This document shows positions 28,401-36,584 of a stretch of 64,000 nucleotides of DNA, piece by piece. Both the position numbers and the translations under genes were made by a program. The first letter of the stretch is position 1, and each line of letters opens with the position of its first letter. The notes beneath the pieces are model-generated. The model had not been told where the DNA came from. It worked only from the letters and a program-made list of their open reading frames with translations, and searched no databases. This DNA comes from Novosphingobium naphthalenivorans NBRC 102051 (GTDB lineage: Bacteria > Pseudomonadota > Alphaproteobacteria > Sphingomonadales > Sphingomonadaceae): assembly GCF_001590985.1 (NCBI RefSeq), contig NZ_BCTX01000006.1, positions 1-64,000 on the forward strand. Direction: 5' to 3'.

Positions 28401-28480
28401 CCGAATTTCGCGACTGGGCCGTGATGGACGAGGACTTCGCCGCACTGGTCGATCAACTGCTCAAGAAAGTTCCCGCCTGA
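25475..28480 (+). CDS. res: Type III-like restriction subunit Res (SF2 helicase plus nuclease)
   Basis: The product is about 1001 residues when started at the TTG at 25475 (LNSFYERPILNSPY); family members begin with this FYERPILNSPY segment, while the longer TTG start at 25436 adds an unlikely leader. It has SF2 motifs: Walker A MATGSGKTTVMA, DEAH in LNDEAHHCY, SAT in YDLSATPFF and motif VI VGRGLRRQSYD. A C-terminal PD-(D/E)xK-type site is visible as YLADFLVRLDD followed by VLEVKG near residue 925. It is translationally coupled to the methyltransferase gene (TGATG). Together they form a type III-like restriction-modification system of the BPTD_3080 kind. Confidence 0.85.
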   Translation: MNSFYERPILNSPYRAPELHHPLDQNGQPLEGEPRQGRRPSRFIVPVPASRKKASTLQASLDLETYTENALINEIRGYVDLWRSLRNPADWGVTAVSQRLLEHWRRPQEWWAGPRPFFCQLEAVETIIWLTEVAPRRAASKGLLDQIANANEEANPELFRLAMKMATGSGKTTVMAMLIAWQAVNAARKESKDFSRAFLIVAPGITIKDRLRVLQPSEPDNYYETREIVPPEMLPDIRRAEIVITNYHAFQHRETLALPKVARSFLQGNDPEPLKTTETDAEMLERACGKLLRYDRVNVLNDEAHHCYRHKGGADAEGALTGDDKKEAAENEEAARLWINGIEALDRKLSKGVRAAYDLSATPFFLRGSGYEEGTLFPWVVSDFSLMDAIESGIVKLPRVPVSDNLVQTDTVVYRDLWKHIGKDLPKTAAGAAKLSPFDLPNTLKTALNALYSHYEGEYERWQRAGIGVPPVFIVVCQNTAISKLVFEWIAGFERGDAEEGERVAFHAGHLELFRNYDEQGARLPRPRTLLIDSRQIEAGDALDKGFRDAAGPEIEQFKRELAAREGAGAAQGEASESALLREVMNTVGRPGRLGEQIRCVVSVSMLTEGWDTNTVTHILGVRAFGTQLLCEQVVGRGLRRQSYDLNPETGLFDVEYADIMGIPFDFASSPQVAKPTKPKPVTRVHAIKEREALEIIFPRVSGYRRDLPSEKLEAVFTEDSRLEITPADIGPTSVVMEGIVGAGVTITPQVLERLRPSEISFNLAKHLLYTSFRDEDGFPKQHLFPQIQRLARRWLDEGYLVTKGVPVGAILYQDQLARAAEKIDIACTRASEGRIVAVLDPYNPKGSTRHVNFITSKPCWRTGAQPPKSHISHVVLDSSWEEQLALTLETHPRVLAYAKNQALGFEVPYLDSGITRRYLADFLVRLDDGADEPLNLVLEVKGIKDEADKAKAQTTRELWVPGVNALGGFGRWAFAEFRDWAVMDEDFAALVDQLLKKVPA

Positions 28481-31422
28481 TGGCCCGTTCTCCCCGATTC
28501 TCCAATGGCAAGTCCTCCAAGCAGGTCGATGCCCTCAAGCACGACGAGGCCACCCGCCGGAACATCCCGACCGCGGAGATGGAAAGCTTCTTCCGTCGTG
28601 AAGAGGACGCGGCGCCGCGGCCGCCCAAACACTATCCGCGCACCCGCCCGCTAGCCGAGGGCGAAACGCGCACGCCCGAGGAGCCGCGCCGGCCCGAACT
28701 AATCTGGAACGGCGCCAAGATCACCATCACCGATGAGCAGATGAAGGAGTTGGCGGAAACCGGCACGCTGACGCTTTCCGACGCGCAGCTCATCTGGCGC
28801 GGCAAAGACCGGCAGGACTGGACCGACCTCGTCGTTAATGTGCCGCCGCTCTACATCCAGGAGAAGATCCACCCCAAGGCTATCATCGACGACCTGAAGC
28901 GTCGTACGGCCGCGAAGCGCGAGGCCGAGGCCGCCATTCCCGACCTGTTCGCCGATTTCAACGGCATCACGCCCGAGCAGCGCGCTGAGTTTTACCAGCA
29001 CGACCAGCACTGGTCGAACCGCATGATCCTGGGCGACAGCCTTCAGGTGATGGCAAGCTTGTCCGAACGCGAGAGCCTGAAGGGTAAGGTGCAGTGCATC
29101 TTTTTCGACCCGCCCTACGGCATTAGGTTCAACTCAAACTGGCAGGTTTCCACTCAAAGCCCCAAAGTTCAAGATGGTAAGCAGGCTGACATTAGCCGCG
29201 AGCCTGAGCAGGTGAAGGCCTTCCGCGATACTTGGAAGGACGGCATCCACAGCTACCTGACCTATTTGCGCGATCGGCTAACAGCAATGCGCGATCTGCT
29301 GACTGAAAGTGGCTCGATCTTCGTGCAGATCGGCGATGAGAATGTTCATCGCGTGCGGGCGGTATTGGATGAGGTGTTTGGGGAGGAAAATTGCGTTACC
29401 TGCGTTACAGTTACCAAGACCGCAAGCCAAACAGCCGAACTTATCCCGGCTGTTGCAGATTTCATTCTCTGGTTTGCTAAGGACAAACGGCTGACTAAGT
29501 TTCGTCGGCCGCTACGCAACAAGTCATTAGCGGAAGATGCCTCTGGTGTTTATCGTTGTGTCTTCAACGAAAGTTTCGAGGTTGTGCGTCTCTCTGACGA
29601 GGCCCTCACCGATTACGTGAAGGCCCACGGCGACGAAGGCATATTCCGCATCGATAATCTTACGTCTCAACGTCCGCCCGGCAGTTTTCCCGTGATGTTG
29701 AACGGCAAAACTTATGGTTCCGGACGAGGATTCTGGAAGACCGGCGAAATCGGTATGGAACGGCTCAAGAAGGCCCGTCGCTTAAACGCTGCCAAGAACT
29801 CTCTTACCTATATCCGATATCTTAACGACTATAGAGCTGCGGCAGTTGGCAATGTCTGGACTGATACAGGCACCGGCAGTTTCACCGACGAAAAAATTTA
29901 CGTCGTGCAGTCAGGAGCCAAGATGATCGCTCGCTGCCTGCTGATGGCCACCGACCCCGGCGACCTCGTGCTCGATCCCACCTGTGGTTCCGGTACGACC
30001 GCGTATGTTGCCGAGCAATGGGGCCGGCGCTGGATTACGATTGACACCAGCCGGGTCGCGTTGGCGCTGGCCCGCACACGCCTGATGGCGGCTCGCTATC
30101 CTTGGTATCTGCTCGCTGACAGCCGTGAGGGTCGTGCCAAGGAAGCGGAACTGGCCCAGCGCGTGCCCGTTGATGCGCCAATCCACAACGACCTCCGCCA
30201 AGGCTTCGTCTACGAACGCGTGCCGCACATTACCTTGAAATCGATCGCCAACAATTCCCTAATCGACGACATCTGGGAAAAGTCGCAGGCGGTACTGGAG
30301 CAGTTGCGCGCCGCGCTCAATACCGCCTTCGGCAAATCCTATGAGGAATGGCAGATTCCGCGCGACCTGCCCGCCGGCGCGTCTGCCTCTGCGAAGGAAG
30401 CGCACGCGAAATGGTGGGAAGCGCGGATCGCCCGCCAGAAGGAGATCGACGCCTCGATCGCTGCGCGAGCTGACGTCGAATATCTCTACGACAAGCCCTA
30501 CGTCGACAATGCACGCGTCCGGGTCGCAGGACCGTTCACGGTCGAGAGCCTGTCGCCGCATCGCGTGCTGCCGGCGAGCGAGCAGGAACTGATCGACGAC
30601 ATTGAGGCGGTGGAGGGCCGACGCTCGCCTGCGGACGCGGACCTTGCGGGGCAAGACTTCACGGCGATCGTCATCGACTATCTCAAGGCCGAGGGCGTCA
30701 AACAGCAGGCAAAGGGCGACCGCATCACCTTCGAGAGCCTGGCGCCCTGGCCGGGCAATTTCGTCGGCGCGAGCGGCACGTTCATTGAGGGCGAGAACGG
30801 TCCCGAGCGGCGCGCTGCGATCCTGATCGGCCCGGAATACGGCACCGTTGGTCGGCAGGACCTTGTCGCCGCCGCCCGCGAAGCGGTGGATGCCCGCTTC
30901 GACGTGCTGATCGCCTGCGCCTTCAACTTTGACGCCCATTCCTCGGAATTGGGAAACCTCGGCAGCCTCAAGATCCTCAAGGCCCGGATCAACCCCGACA
31001 TGCACATGTCGGAGGAACTGAAGAACACCGGGCGCGGCAACATGTTCGTTGTGTTTGGCGAGCCCGATGTCGAAATTCTCGATGATGGCGGCCCGGAAAT
31101 CCGCGTGAAAGTGAACGGCGTCGACGTGTTCGATCCCAACACCGGCGACATACGGTCGAACGACACGGCGGGGATTGCCGCTTGGTTCATCGACACCGAC
31201 TACAACGAGGAGAGCTTCTTCGTCCGCCACGCCTACTTCCTCGGCGCCAACGATCCCTACAAGAGTCTGAAGACCGCCCTTCAGGCCGAGATCGACGAGG
31301 ACGCTTGGGCCACGCTCTACTCGGACACCTCGCGTCCGTTCGAGCGGCCGGAAAGCGGTCGCATCGCGGTAAAGGTCATCAACCACTTCGGAGACGAAGT
31401 GATGAAGGTGTTCGGGGTGTAG
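28480..31422 (+). CDS. mod: Type III-like DNA methyltransferase Mod
   Basis: The 980-residue product is a beta-class N6-adenine or N4-cytosine methyltransferase, with the catalytic DPPYG motif (IFFDPPYGIRF, near residue 210) before the S-adenosylmethionine motif (DPTCGSGTTAYVAEQWGRRW, near residue 490). The region between the two, roughly 29100-29930, contains the target recognition part and is visibly richer in A+T than the gene ends, a sign of domain replacement. The C-terminal 400 residues are long for a Mod subunit and probably contact Res. The ATG overlaps the res stop. Confidence 0.87.
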   Translation: MARSPRFSNGKSSKQVDALKHDEATRRNIPTAEMESFFRREEDAAPRPPKHYPRTRPLAEGETRTPEEPRRPELIWNGAKITITDEQMKELAETGTLTLSDAQLIWRGKDRQDWTDLVVNVPPLYIQEKIHPKAIIDDLKRRTAAKREAEAAIPDLFADFNGITPEQRAEFYQHDQHWSNRMILGDSLQVMASLSERESLKGKVQCIFFDPPYGIRFNSNWQVSTQSPKVQDGKQADISREPEQVKAFRDTWKDGIHSYLTYLRDRLTAMRDLLTESGSIFVQIGDENVHRVRAVLDEVFGEENCVTCVTVTKTASQTAELIPAVADFILWFAKDKRLTKFRRPLRNKSLAEDASGVYRCVFNESFEVVRLSDEALTDYVKAHGDEGIFRIDNLTSQRPPGSFPVMLNGKTYGSGRGFWKTGEIGMERLKKARRLNAAKNSLTYIRYLNDYRAAAVGNVWTDTGTGSFTDEKIYVVQSGAKMIARCLLMATDPGDLVLDPTCGSGTTAYVAEQWGRRWITIDTSRVALALARTRLMAARYPWYLLADSREGRAKEAELAQRVPVDAPIHNDLRQGFVYERVPHITLKSIANNSLIDDIWEKSQAVLEQLRAALNTAFGKSYEEWQIPRDLPAGASASAKEAHAKWWEARIARQKEIDASIAARADVEYLYDKPYVDNARVRVAGPFTVESLSPHRVLPASEQELIDDIEAVEGRRSPADADLAGQDFTAIVIDYLKAEGVKQQAKGDRITFESLAPWPGNFVGASGTFIEGENGPERRAAILIGPEYGTVGRQDLVAAAREAVDARFDVLIACAFNFDAHSSELGNLGSLKILKARINPDMHMSEELKNTGRGNMFVVFGEPDVEILDDGGPEIRVKVNGVDVFDPNTGDIRSNDTAGIAAWFIDTDYNEESFFVRHAYFLGANDPYKSLKTALQAEIDEDAWATLYSDTSRPFERPESGRIAVKVINHFGDEVMKVFGV

Positions 31423-31425
31423 TCC

Positions 31426-33489
31426 GTGAACTTCCTGATCGCAGACACCTTCACGGCTTCCTTCAACCGTCTGTCCGGCTTGGACCAAAAGGCAGTGAAG
31501 GCGAGTGTCTTCGATCTCCAGATGGACCCGGCCGGCAATGGTCTCCAGTTGCACCGGATCGACAAGAGCAAGGACCCCAATTTCTGGTCGGCGCGCGTCA
31601 ATCGCGACATCCGCCTGATCGTCCACAAGACCAGCGAGAGCCTGCTGGTCGCCTATGTCGGCCACCACGATGACGCCTATGCCTGGGCGGAACGCCGCCG
31701 TATCGAGGCGCATCCGCGCACCGGCGCCGTCCAGATCGTCGAGGTGCGTGAGCGTGTGGAGGAAGTTGCCCCGCCGGCCACCCTCGATTTCGTCTTCCCC
31801 GAGCCCGCTAAGGGTGCGGAGAAGGTGACGGCCCAGCCGGCGCTGTTCGCCTCCCTGGACGACGATGCTCTGCTCTCGATCGGCGTGCCCGCCGACTGGC
31901 TGGCCGACGTTCGGGCTGCCACTGAAGACGGCTTCTTCGCGCTGACGTCTCACCTCCCGGCTGAGGCCTCCGAAGCGCTGCTCGAATATGCCGCCACCGG
32001 CAGATTGATCGCACCCGCTCCCGTCCCGGCCGTCGTCGATCCCTTCACACATCCCGATGCATTGCGGCGCATCAGGATTATCGCCGACCAAGAGGAGCTG
32101 GAGCAGGCGCTCGCCTTTCCCTGGGAGAAATGGGGCGTCTTCCTCCACCCGTCCCAACGGACACTGGTCGAGCGTTCCTTCTCCGGGCCGGCGCGCGTAG
32201 CCGGTTCCGCGGGCACAGGCAAGACCATCGTGGCGATCCATCGCGCCGTCCGGCTCGCCCGCGAGAATCCGAACGCGAAGGTCCTGCTAACGAGTTTCTC
32301 TGAGCCGCTGGCAGCGGAACTGGCGAAGAAGGTGCTGGTTCTCGCGCCCGAGACCGGCGGCGTCGTGCCCCGGATCACCATGGCGTCGTTCCAGGGCATC
32401 GTCGAGCAGATGTTCCAGCTCGAACACGGCGTGCGCCCCCGCATCGCCAGTGACGCCGTGTTGCGCGAGCGCCTTCGCGCCGCGACCGCCTCCGCCGGCC
32501 TCAAAGGCTTCTCCGAACGCTTCCTCCTGTCGGAGTGGACCAACGTCATCGACGCCTGGGGCCTGACTTCGTTCGACGACTATTCGACCGTCCAGCGTAT
32601 GGGGCGTAAGAGCCGGCTCGGTCCCAATCAGCGCGCTCGGCTGTGGCCGGTCTTCCAGGCCGTGCGCGATGCACTGACAGCCGAGCGCTACACGACTTGG
32701 GCGGACGTCTTCACCGGCCTGTCCGACGCGCTGGCGACGCGTGAGAATAAGCCCTTCGACCACGTCGTCATCGATGAGGCCCAGGACCTCGCGCCCGCCG
32801 AGCTTCGGTTTTTCGCCGCCCTGGCGCCCAAAAAGCCGGATGGTCTGTTCTTGTCGGGCGATGTCGGCCAGCGCATTTTCCAGCATCCCTTTTCCTGGGC
32901 GAGCCTCGGCGTCGACGTGCGGGGCCGCTCGCACACGCTCAAGGTCTGCTACCGCACCTCGCAGCAGATCCGCCGTGCCGCCGACCGGTTGCTGCCCACC
33001 GTGTTGCGCGACACCGATGGGCTGGAGGACGAGCGGCGCGGCATCATCTCGGTCTTCGATGGTCCGGCGCCCGAAGTGCAATCCCTCGCCGACGTTGCCG
33101 CGGAAGCTGCCGCGGTCCGCCAGACCGTCGAGACTTGGCTTGCAGATGGGATCGCGTCCCACGAGATCGGCCTGTTCGTCCGAACGCCGCATCTCGTCAC
33201 GCGCGCCCGCGCCGCCATCGCCGGGCTCACTGGCGAGGGCGGGATGACAACCGCGCCTATGAGCCTCGCTAAGGGGCTGGAATTCCGCGCAGTCGTGGTG
33301 ATGGCTTGCGACGAAGGCGTTCTGCCGCTCGACGAGCGCGTCGCCGACGCCGCCGACGAAGCGGAACTCGACGACATCTACGAAACCGAACGCCGCCTGC
33401 TTTATGTCGCCTGTACGCGGGCGCGCGAGCATCTGTTGCTGACTGGCGTCACGCCGACCTCCGAATACCTGGCGGATTTCATCTCTTAG
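31426..33489 (+). CDS. RelE-like domain fused to UvrD-type helicase
   Basis: The 687-residue product joins two domains. Residues 1-95 (MNFLIADTFTASFNRLSGLDQKAVKASVFDL through ARVNRDIRLIVHKTSESLLVAYVGHHDDAYAWA) look like a RelE/ParE-type toxin fold. Residues from about 220 form an SF1 helicase: Walker A RVAGSAGTGKTIVA, Walker B HVVIDEAQDLAP, LFLSGDVGQRIF, SLAKGLEFRAVVVM and LYVACTRAREHLLL. The GTG start at 31426 follows the mod stop by three bases, so it belongs to the restriction operon. No antitoxin gene accompanies it. RelE-type ribonuclease activity is possible but untested, and the domain may be only a binding module. Confidence 0.8.
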   Translation: MNFLIADTFTASFNRLSGLDQKAVKASVFDLQMDPAGNGLQLHRIDKSKDPNFWSARVNRDIRLIVHKTSESLLVAYVGHHDDAYAWAERRRIEAHPRTGAVQIVEVRERVEEVAPPATLDFVFPEPAKGAEKVTAQPALFASLDDDALLSIGVPADWLADVRAATEDGFFALTSHLPAEASEALLEYAATGRLIAPAPVPAVVDPFTHPDALRRIRIIADQEELEQALAFPWEKWGVFLHPSQRTLVERSFSGPARVAGSAGTGKTIVAIHRAVRLARENPNAKVLLTSFSEPLAAELAKKVLVLAPETGGVVPRITMASFQGIVEQMFQLEHGVRPRIASDAVLRERLRAATASAGLKGFSERFLLSEWTNVIDAWGLTSFDDYSTVQRMGRKSRLGPNQRARLWPVFQAVRDALTAERYTTWADVFTGLSDALATRENKPFDHVVIDEAQDLAPAELRFFAALAPKKPDGLFLSGDVGQRIFQHPFSWASLGVDVRGRSHTLKVCYRTSQQIRRAADRLLPTVLRDTDGLEDERRGIISVFDGPAPEVQSLADVAAEAAAVRQTVETWLADGIASHEIGLFVRTPHLVTRARAAIAGLTGEGGMTTAPMSLAKGLEFRAVVVMACDEGVLPLDERVADAADEAELDDIYETERRLLYVACTRAREHLLLTGVTPTSEYLADFIS

Positions 33490-33730
33490 CCTCTTCGGGT
33501 GACAGTTGGGCGTACCTTGCTCCCGCCGGCCCCCGCCGCCGGCAATCGGCACGACAGCCGATAGTCCCGACTGTGCAGCGCCGCCTACTGCAATTCCGCC
33601 GTGCTCAAATCGCTCCGCGTGATCGAAACCGCCCGACTCATCGTCCGCTCCCGGAGATCTGCTCGAGGCAAACGGATCAGACAAACCCCAAGTCGGGAAT
33701 CCGATAAGTCAGCAATTTAGGTCGCTGGTA
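33490..33730. other. Convergent intergenic region
   Basis: This 241-base stretch separates the helicase gene (plus strand) from the DUF3223 gene (minus strand). I see no convincing gene or classical terminator. Short open frames on the plus strand lack ribosome binding sites. Confidence 0.4.
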
Positions 33731-34045
33731 TTACGCCGCTATCGCCCGCAGCGCTTTGTCTATTGAGAACTTACCGGTCGTCCCATCTTCAAAGGTCACG
33801 CCAAAGCAGCGAGTGGTGTAGCCCGGGCCACGATCGTGAGTGGGATAGAAGGACGCGGGAGGTGACTGCAGATCCCAGCCGGTCTTCGCGCAGTAATCTT
33901 CATAAGCTGCCCGAACGTCGGCTAGCTCATCCCCGCCAAATTCCTGCTTCAGCTCACGGCCATTTAGTATCTTCGAGAAGTATTCTTTGGCGGCTGTAAC
34001 GGTTGCAAAGGCCCGCCCTGTTCTGAGAGACACTGACTTCGCCAA
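33731..34045 (-). CDS. DUF3223-like small protein
   Basis: The 104-residue product starts at a TTG (34045) with a strong AGGAGGT ribosome binding site four bases upstream; longer in-frame starts run into the protease gene. Its C-terminal part (RCFGVTFEDGTTGKFSIDKAL) fits the DUF3223 pattern of a conserved RCF segment, acidic-glycine turn and F-S motif. It lies 31 bases downstream of the subtilase gene on the same strand and is likely the third gene of that module. Its function is unknown. Confidence 0.65.
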   Translation of the reverse strand: MAKSVSLRTGRAFATVTAAKEYFSKILNGRELKQEFGGDELADVRAAYEDYCAKTGWDLQSPPASFYPTHDRGPGYTTRCFGVTFEDGTTGKFSIDKALRAIAA

Positions 34046-34076
34046 AGTTACCTCCTCAACACGTGCGCTTGTAAGA

Positions 34077-36584
34077 TTAAATACGCGGCGTAATCCGCGC
34101 GGCCGTTCGAATATCGGCAATCTGCGTACCGAGGGCCTGCAGGTTTTGACGCATATCGTTGAACACCGGTTGTACGGCATCGGGATCGCTAATCGTGACG
34201 ATAGCCGTGAAAGGCACACCTTCCTCGGGCATAACCTCGCCGGCTCGGGTCAGGTAGTCGACGAACAAGCGCCAGTTCGAAGATGGGCCGACACCTTGCG
34301 GGAACGTTTTGGCTAGAACCTTGACAGGACTCCATTTCAGATCGTGTTCGATCAATTCCGCTTCCACCGCTGGCGCTTCGCGTTTCGTGGGGAGATAGAG
34401 CGGCTCAAGTCGCCCCTTCCATCCACCGCCCGCTTGCTCCTGCTGCAAAGTAGCGTTGATGTTTACACGGACGAATTCCGAACCGAATCGCGCATCAAGC
34501 GGTGGCGTGGAGACGAGGGTGATCTTCGCTCGCCCTCGGCACTTCCCGCCTGGACCGACCAGCGACGCGGGCCATAGAAACCGGAAATTGATTTGTTGGT
34601 CGCGTCGAATGCGGGATGCGAAGACGAGCGTGATCGCATGGTCGCCGGTCTCCAGAATCCGATCAGCGGATGGCGGCATGCCGAAGCCGACCATGTGTCG
34701 TGCAATGGGTGCGAGCGCCGTAGCCTGCAATGGCACGGGCATCTCCGCGTGATGCACAAGCAAACCGATCAGGGTCTCGCGCGAGACCTCTCCCTCGATC
34801 GCGTGGTCGAGCACAGCAGCAGTTTTTGCGGCAAGTGGCGAAGCGTAGCTCGTGCCGCATCCATCGATGATTGTTCCATCGGGCAGGATCGAGAACAACC
34901 CGTGCCCGAGCACTGAATGCTGGGAACTTGCTCCCCCGACATGTGCGAGGTCAGGCTTCACACCGGCACGGAGGCCGGGCCCCCGCCGACTGAAACGAGT
35001 CGGTGCAAAGGGCACGCAGCCATCATGCCCAGGCGGATTGAGAGCGGCCACAGCGACATTGCGTGCGCTCTCGGCAGGAGTCAGCAAACCGTCGTTGCGG
35101 GCGTTGACCAGGCTAGCGAGCGCAGCCGTGGGGTCTGCGGGCCACTCGGCGCGAAGATCCTGAGCCTGGATATTGCCGGCCGAAATGAACACCACGGCGT
35201 TGTTGGCCTCCGCAATCTGATCCAGCCGCGCAGCGTGGGGGCTGTATCGGTCCGGTGCGGCAGGCTGAAGGATATTGAGGCTCATGTTGAATACCCGCAC
35301 TCCGTGGCGGGCGCGGGCATCCGAGATGGCTGACTCCATCTCGTCGAAAAACTGCGGTAAACCGTCCGGATAGTAGGAGGCGAAGGCCCCCGCCTTGCGT
35401 TCGTTCGGGAAAACGGCAAGGTCGACCAACTCTGCGCCGTCGGGCTCCGGACAGATTTCCGAGCCATTCAACGCACCGCCAACCGCAGCCAAACCACCGA
35501 TAAACGTGCCATGAGCGAGATCAACGTCTTCGTCGGCCAGGATGTCCCAGCGATCGATCACCCAGTCCGACAACGCCTTACTGATTCCGCCATCGATGAC
35601 GCCCAGACGAGGATGGGTGCGTCGGCTGTCGCGGACTGGAATGGTCACGTCGGTTGGCCGAACGCGCGTGGTTGGCGCGGACGGACTGGCCGCCCGAACA
35701 ACGATGCCAGGCAAGTCGATCCGCCGAACGAGTGGATGGCTATCAAGAAAGGCGAGAAGCCGAGCGTGGCGATTGACGTCGGGATTAAACAAAGCCAGTT
35801 CGCGGTGACGCTCGCCGACCGGTGCCTCATTCAATCGCAGGACGGGTTGATTGGTTGATTGGTCGAGTCGGACCGATAGGATCGGCTGCTTGTTCCGATG
35901 ACTTGGCAACCGCTCAACGGAAAGGCCCCGTTCCAAGGCATTGAAGCCCGCCACGAAACTCTCGACGAGGCGACGATGACCAGCGTCGAGGCGATCCCAG
36001 TCGGACCGTGGCGGTGGGCTCTCGAACAACTCAACCTGATAGCCGCTTCCGGTCATCGGGTTTGAAAGCCACGCGACGGCCTCCTCGGCTGAAAAGCTAC
36101 GGCGGTCAGCCGGCCCATAAAGCTCAATGCGGTCGATCGCACCCGTCTCGCTCTTCCGCGCGGACGGATATGGCTCATCTTTTTGCTTCTGTTCGTTGAA
36201 CCGCATCTCGGTGTGGGTTTCAGCCAGTGCCATCTCGGCCGCCACTTGCCGGAGGGTGCCGGGTCTGGCTTCGACGATCATGACGCCGAGGTCGCCGCCG
36301 CCGACGACTGGTGTCCGATTGTCGCGAAAGAGGCTTGCGACAGGCCGGTGACTTTTAGCCCATGCTTCGCGGCGTAAAATGACCTTCACATAGCCGACGT
36401 CTCCCTGCGACTGTGCGCTGAGCACGCCGGAGATCGTGTCGAGTTGGCCCAACAGTGCGTTCTTATGGGCCACAAACTCAGCATCGCGGTGAGCAAAGAA
36501 GTCTTTTCGCCCACCACCGCCACCAGCCTCGCGGCCCTCTTCGTAATTCTCTGGATTGAGGACGATCTGAATCGGGCTAGCCAT
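34077..36584 (-). CDS. Cytoplasmic subtilisin-like serine protease (S8)
   Basis: The 835-residue product has about 320 residues of unassigned N-terminal sequence, then an S8 domain with aspartate 331 in LGVIDGGIS, histidine 358 in DLAHGTFIGG, the oxyanion asparagine 471 in FISAGN and serine 579 in GCGTSYASPLAAK. All catalytic residues are present. There is no signal peptide or membrane segment, which is unusual for subtilases and points to an intracellular target. The ATG at 36584 lies within the end of the AAA ATPase gene (8-base overlap), so the two are translated together. An ATPase-protease pair within a defence island suggests a defence role, but I cannot match it to a named system. Confidence 0.82.
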   Translation of the reverse strand: MASPIQIVLNPENYEEGREAGGGGGRKDFFAHRDAEFVAHKNALLGQLDTISGVLSAQSQGDVGYVKVILRREAWAKSHRPVASLFRDNRTPVVGGGDLGVMIVEARPGTLRQVAAEMALAETHTEMRFNEQKQKDEPYPSARKSETGAIDRIELYGPADRRSFSAEEAVAWLSNPMTGSGYQVELFESPPPRSDWDRLDAGHRRLVESFVAGFNALERGLSVERLPSHRNKQPILSVRLDQSTNQPVLRLNEAPVGERHRELALFNPDVNRHARLLAFLDSHPLVRRIDLPGIVVRAASPSAPTTRVRPTDVTIPVRDSRRTHPRLGVIDGGISKALSDWVIDRWDILADEDVDLAHGTFIGGLAAVGGALNGSEICPEPDGAELVDLAVFPNERKAGAFASYYPDGLPQFFDEMESAISDARARHGVRVFNMSLNILQPAAPDRYSPHAARLDQIAEANNAVVFISAGNIQAQDLRAEWPADPTAALASLVNARNDGLLTPAESARNVAVAALNPPGHDGCVPFAPTRFSRRGPGLRAGVKPDLAHVGGASSQHSVLGHGLFSILPDGTIIDGCGTSYASPLAAKTAAVLDHAIEGEVSRETLIGLLVHHAEMPVPLQATALAPIARHMVGFGMPPSADRILETGDHAITLVFASRIRRDQQINFRFLWPASLVGPGGKCRGRAKITLVSTPPLDARFGSEFVRVNINATLQQEQAGGGWKGRLEPLYLPTKREAPAVEAELIEHDLKWSPVKVLAKTFPQGVGPSSNWRLFVDYLTRAGEVMPEEGVPFTAIVTISDPDAVQPVFNDMRQNLQALGTQIADIRTAARITPRI

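Noticed and set aside
30259..32241. Minus-strand frame of 660 codons across mod and the helicase gene
   Set aside because: Spans two genuine plus-strand genes with clear motifs and shows no domain itself.
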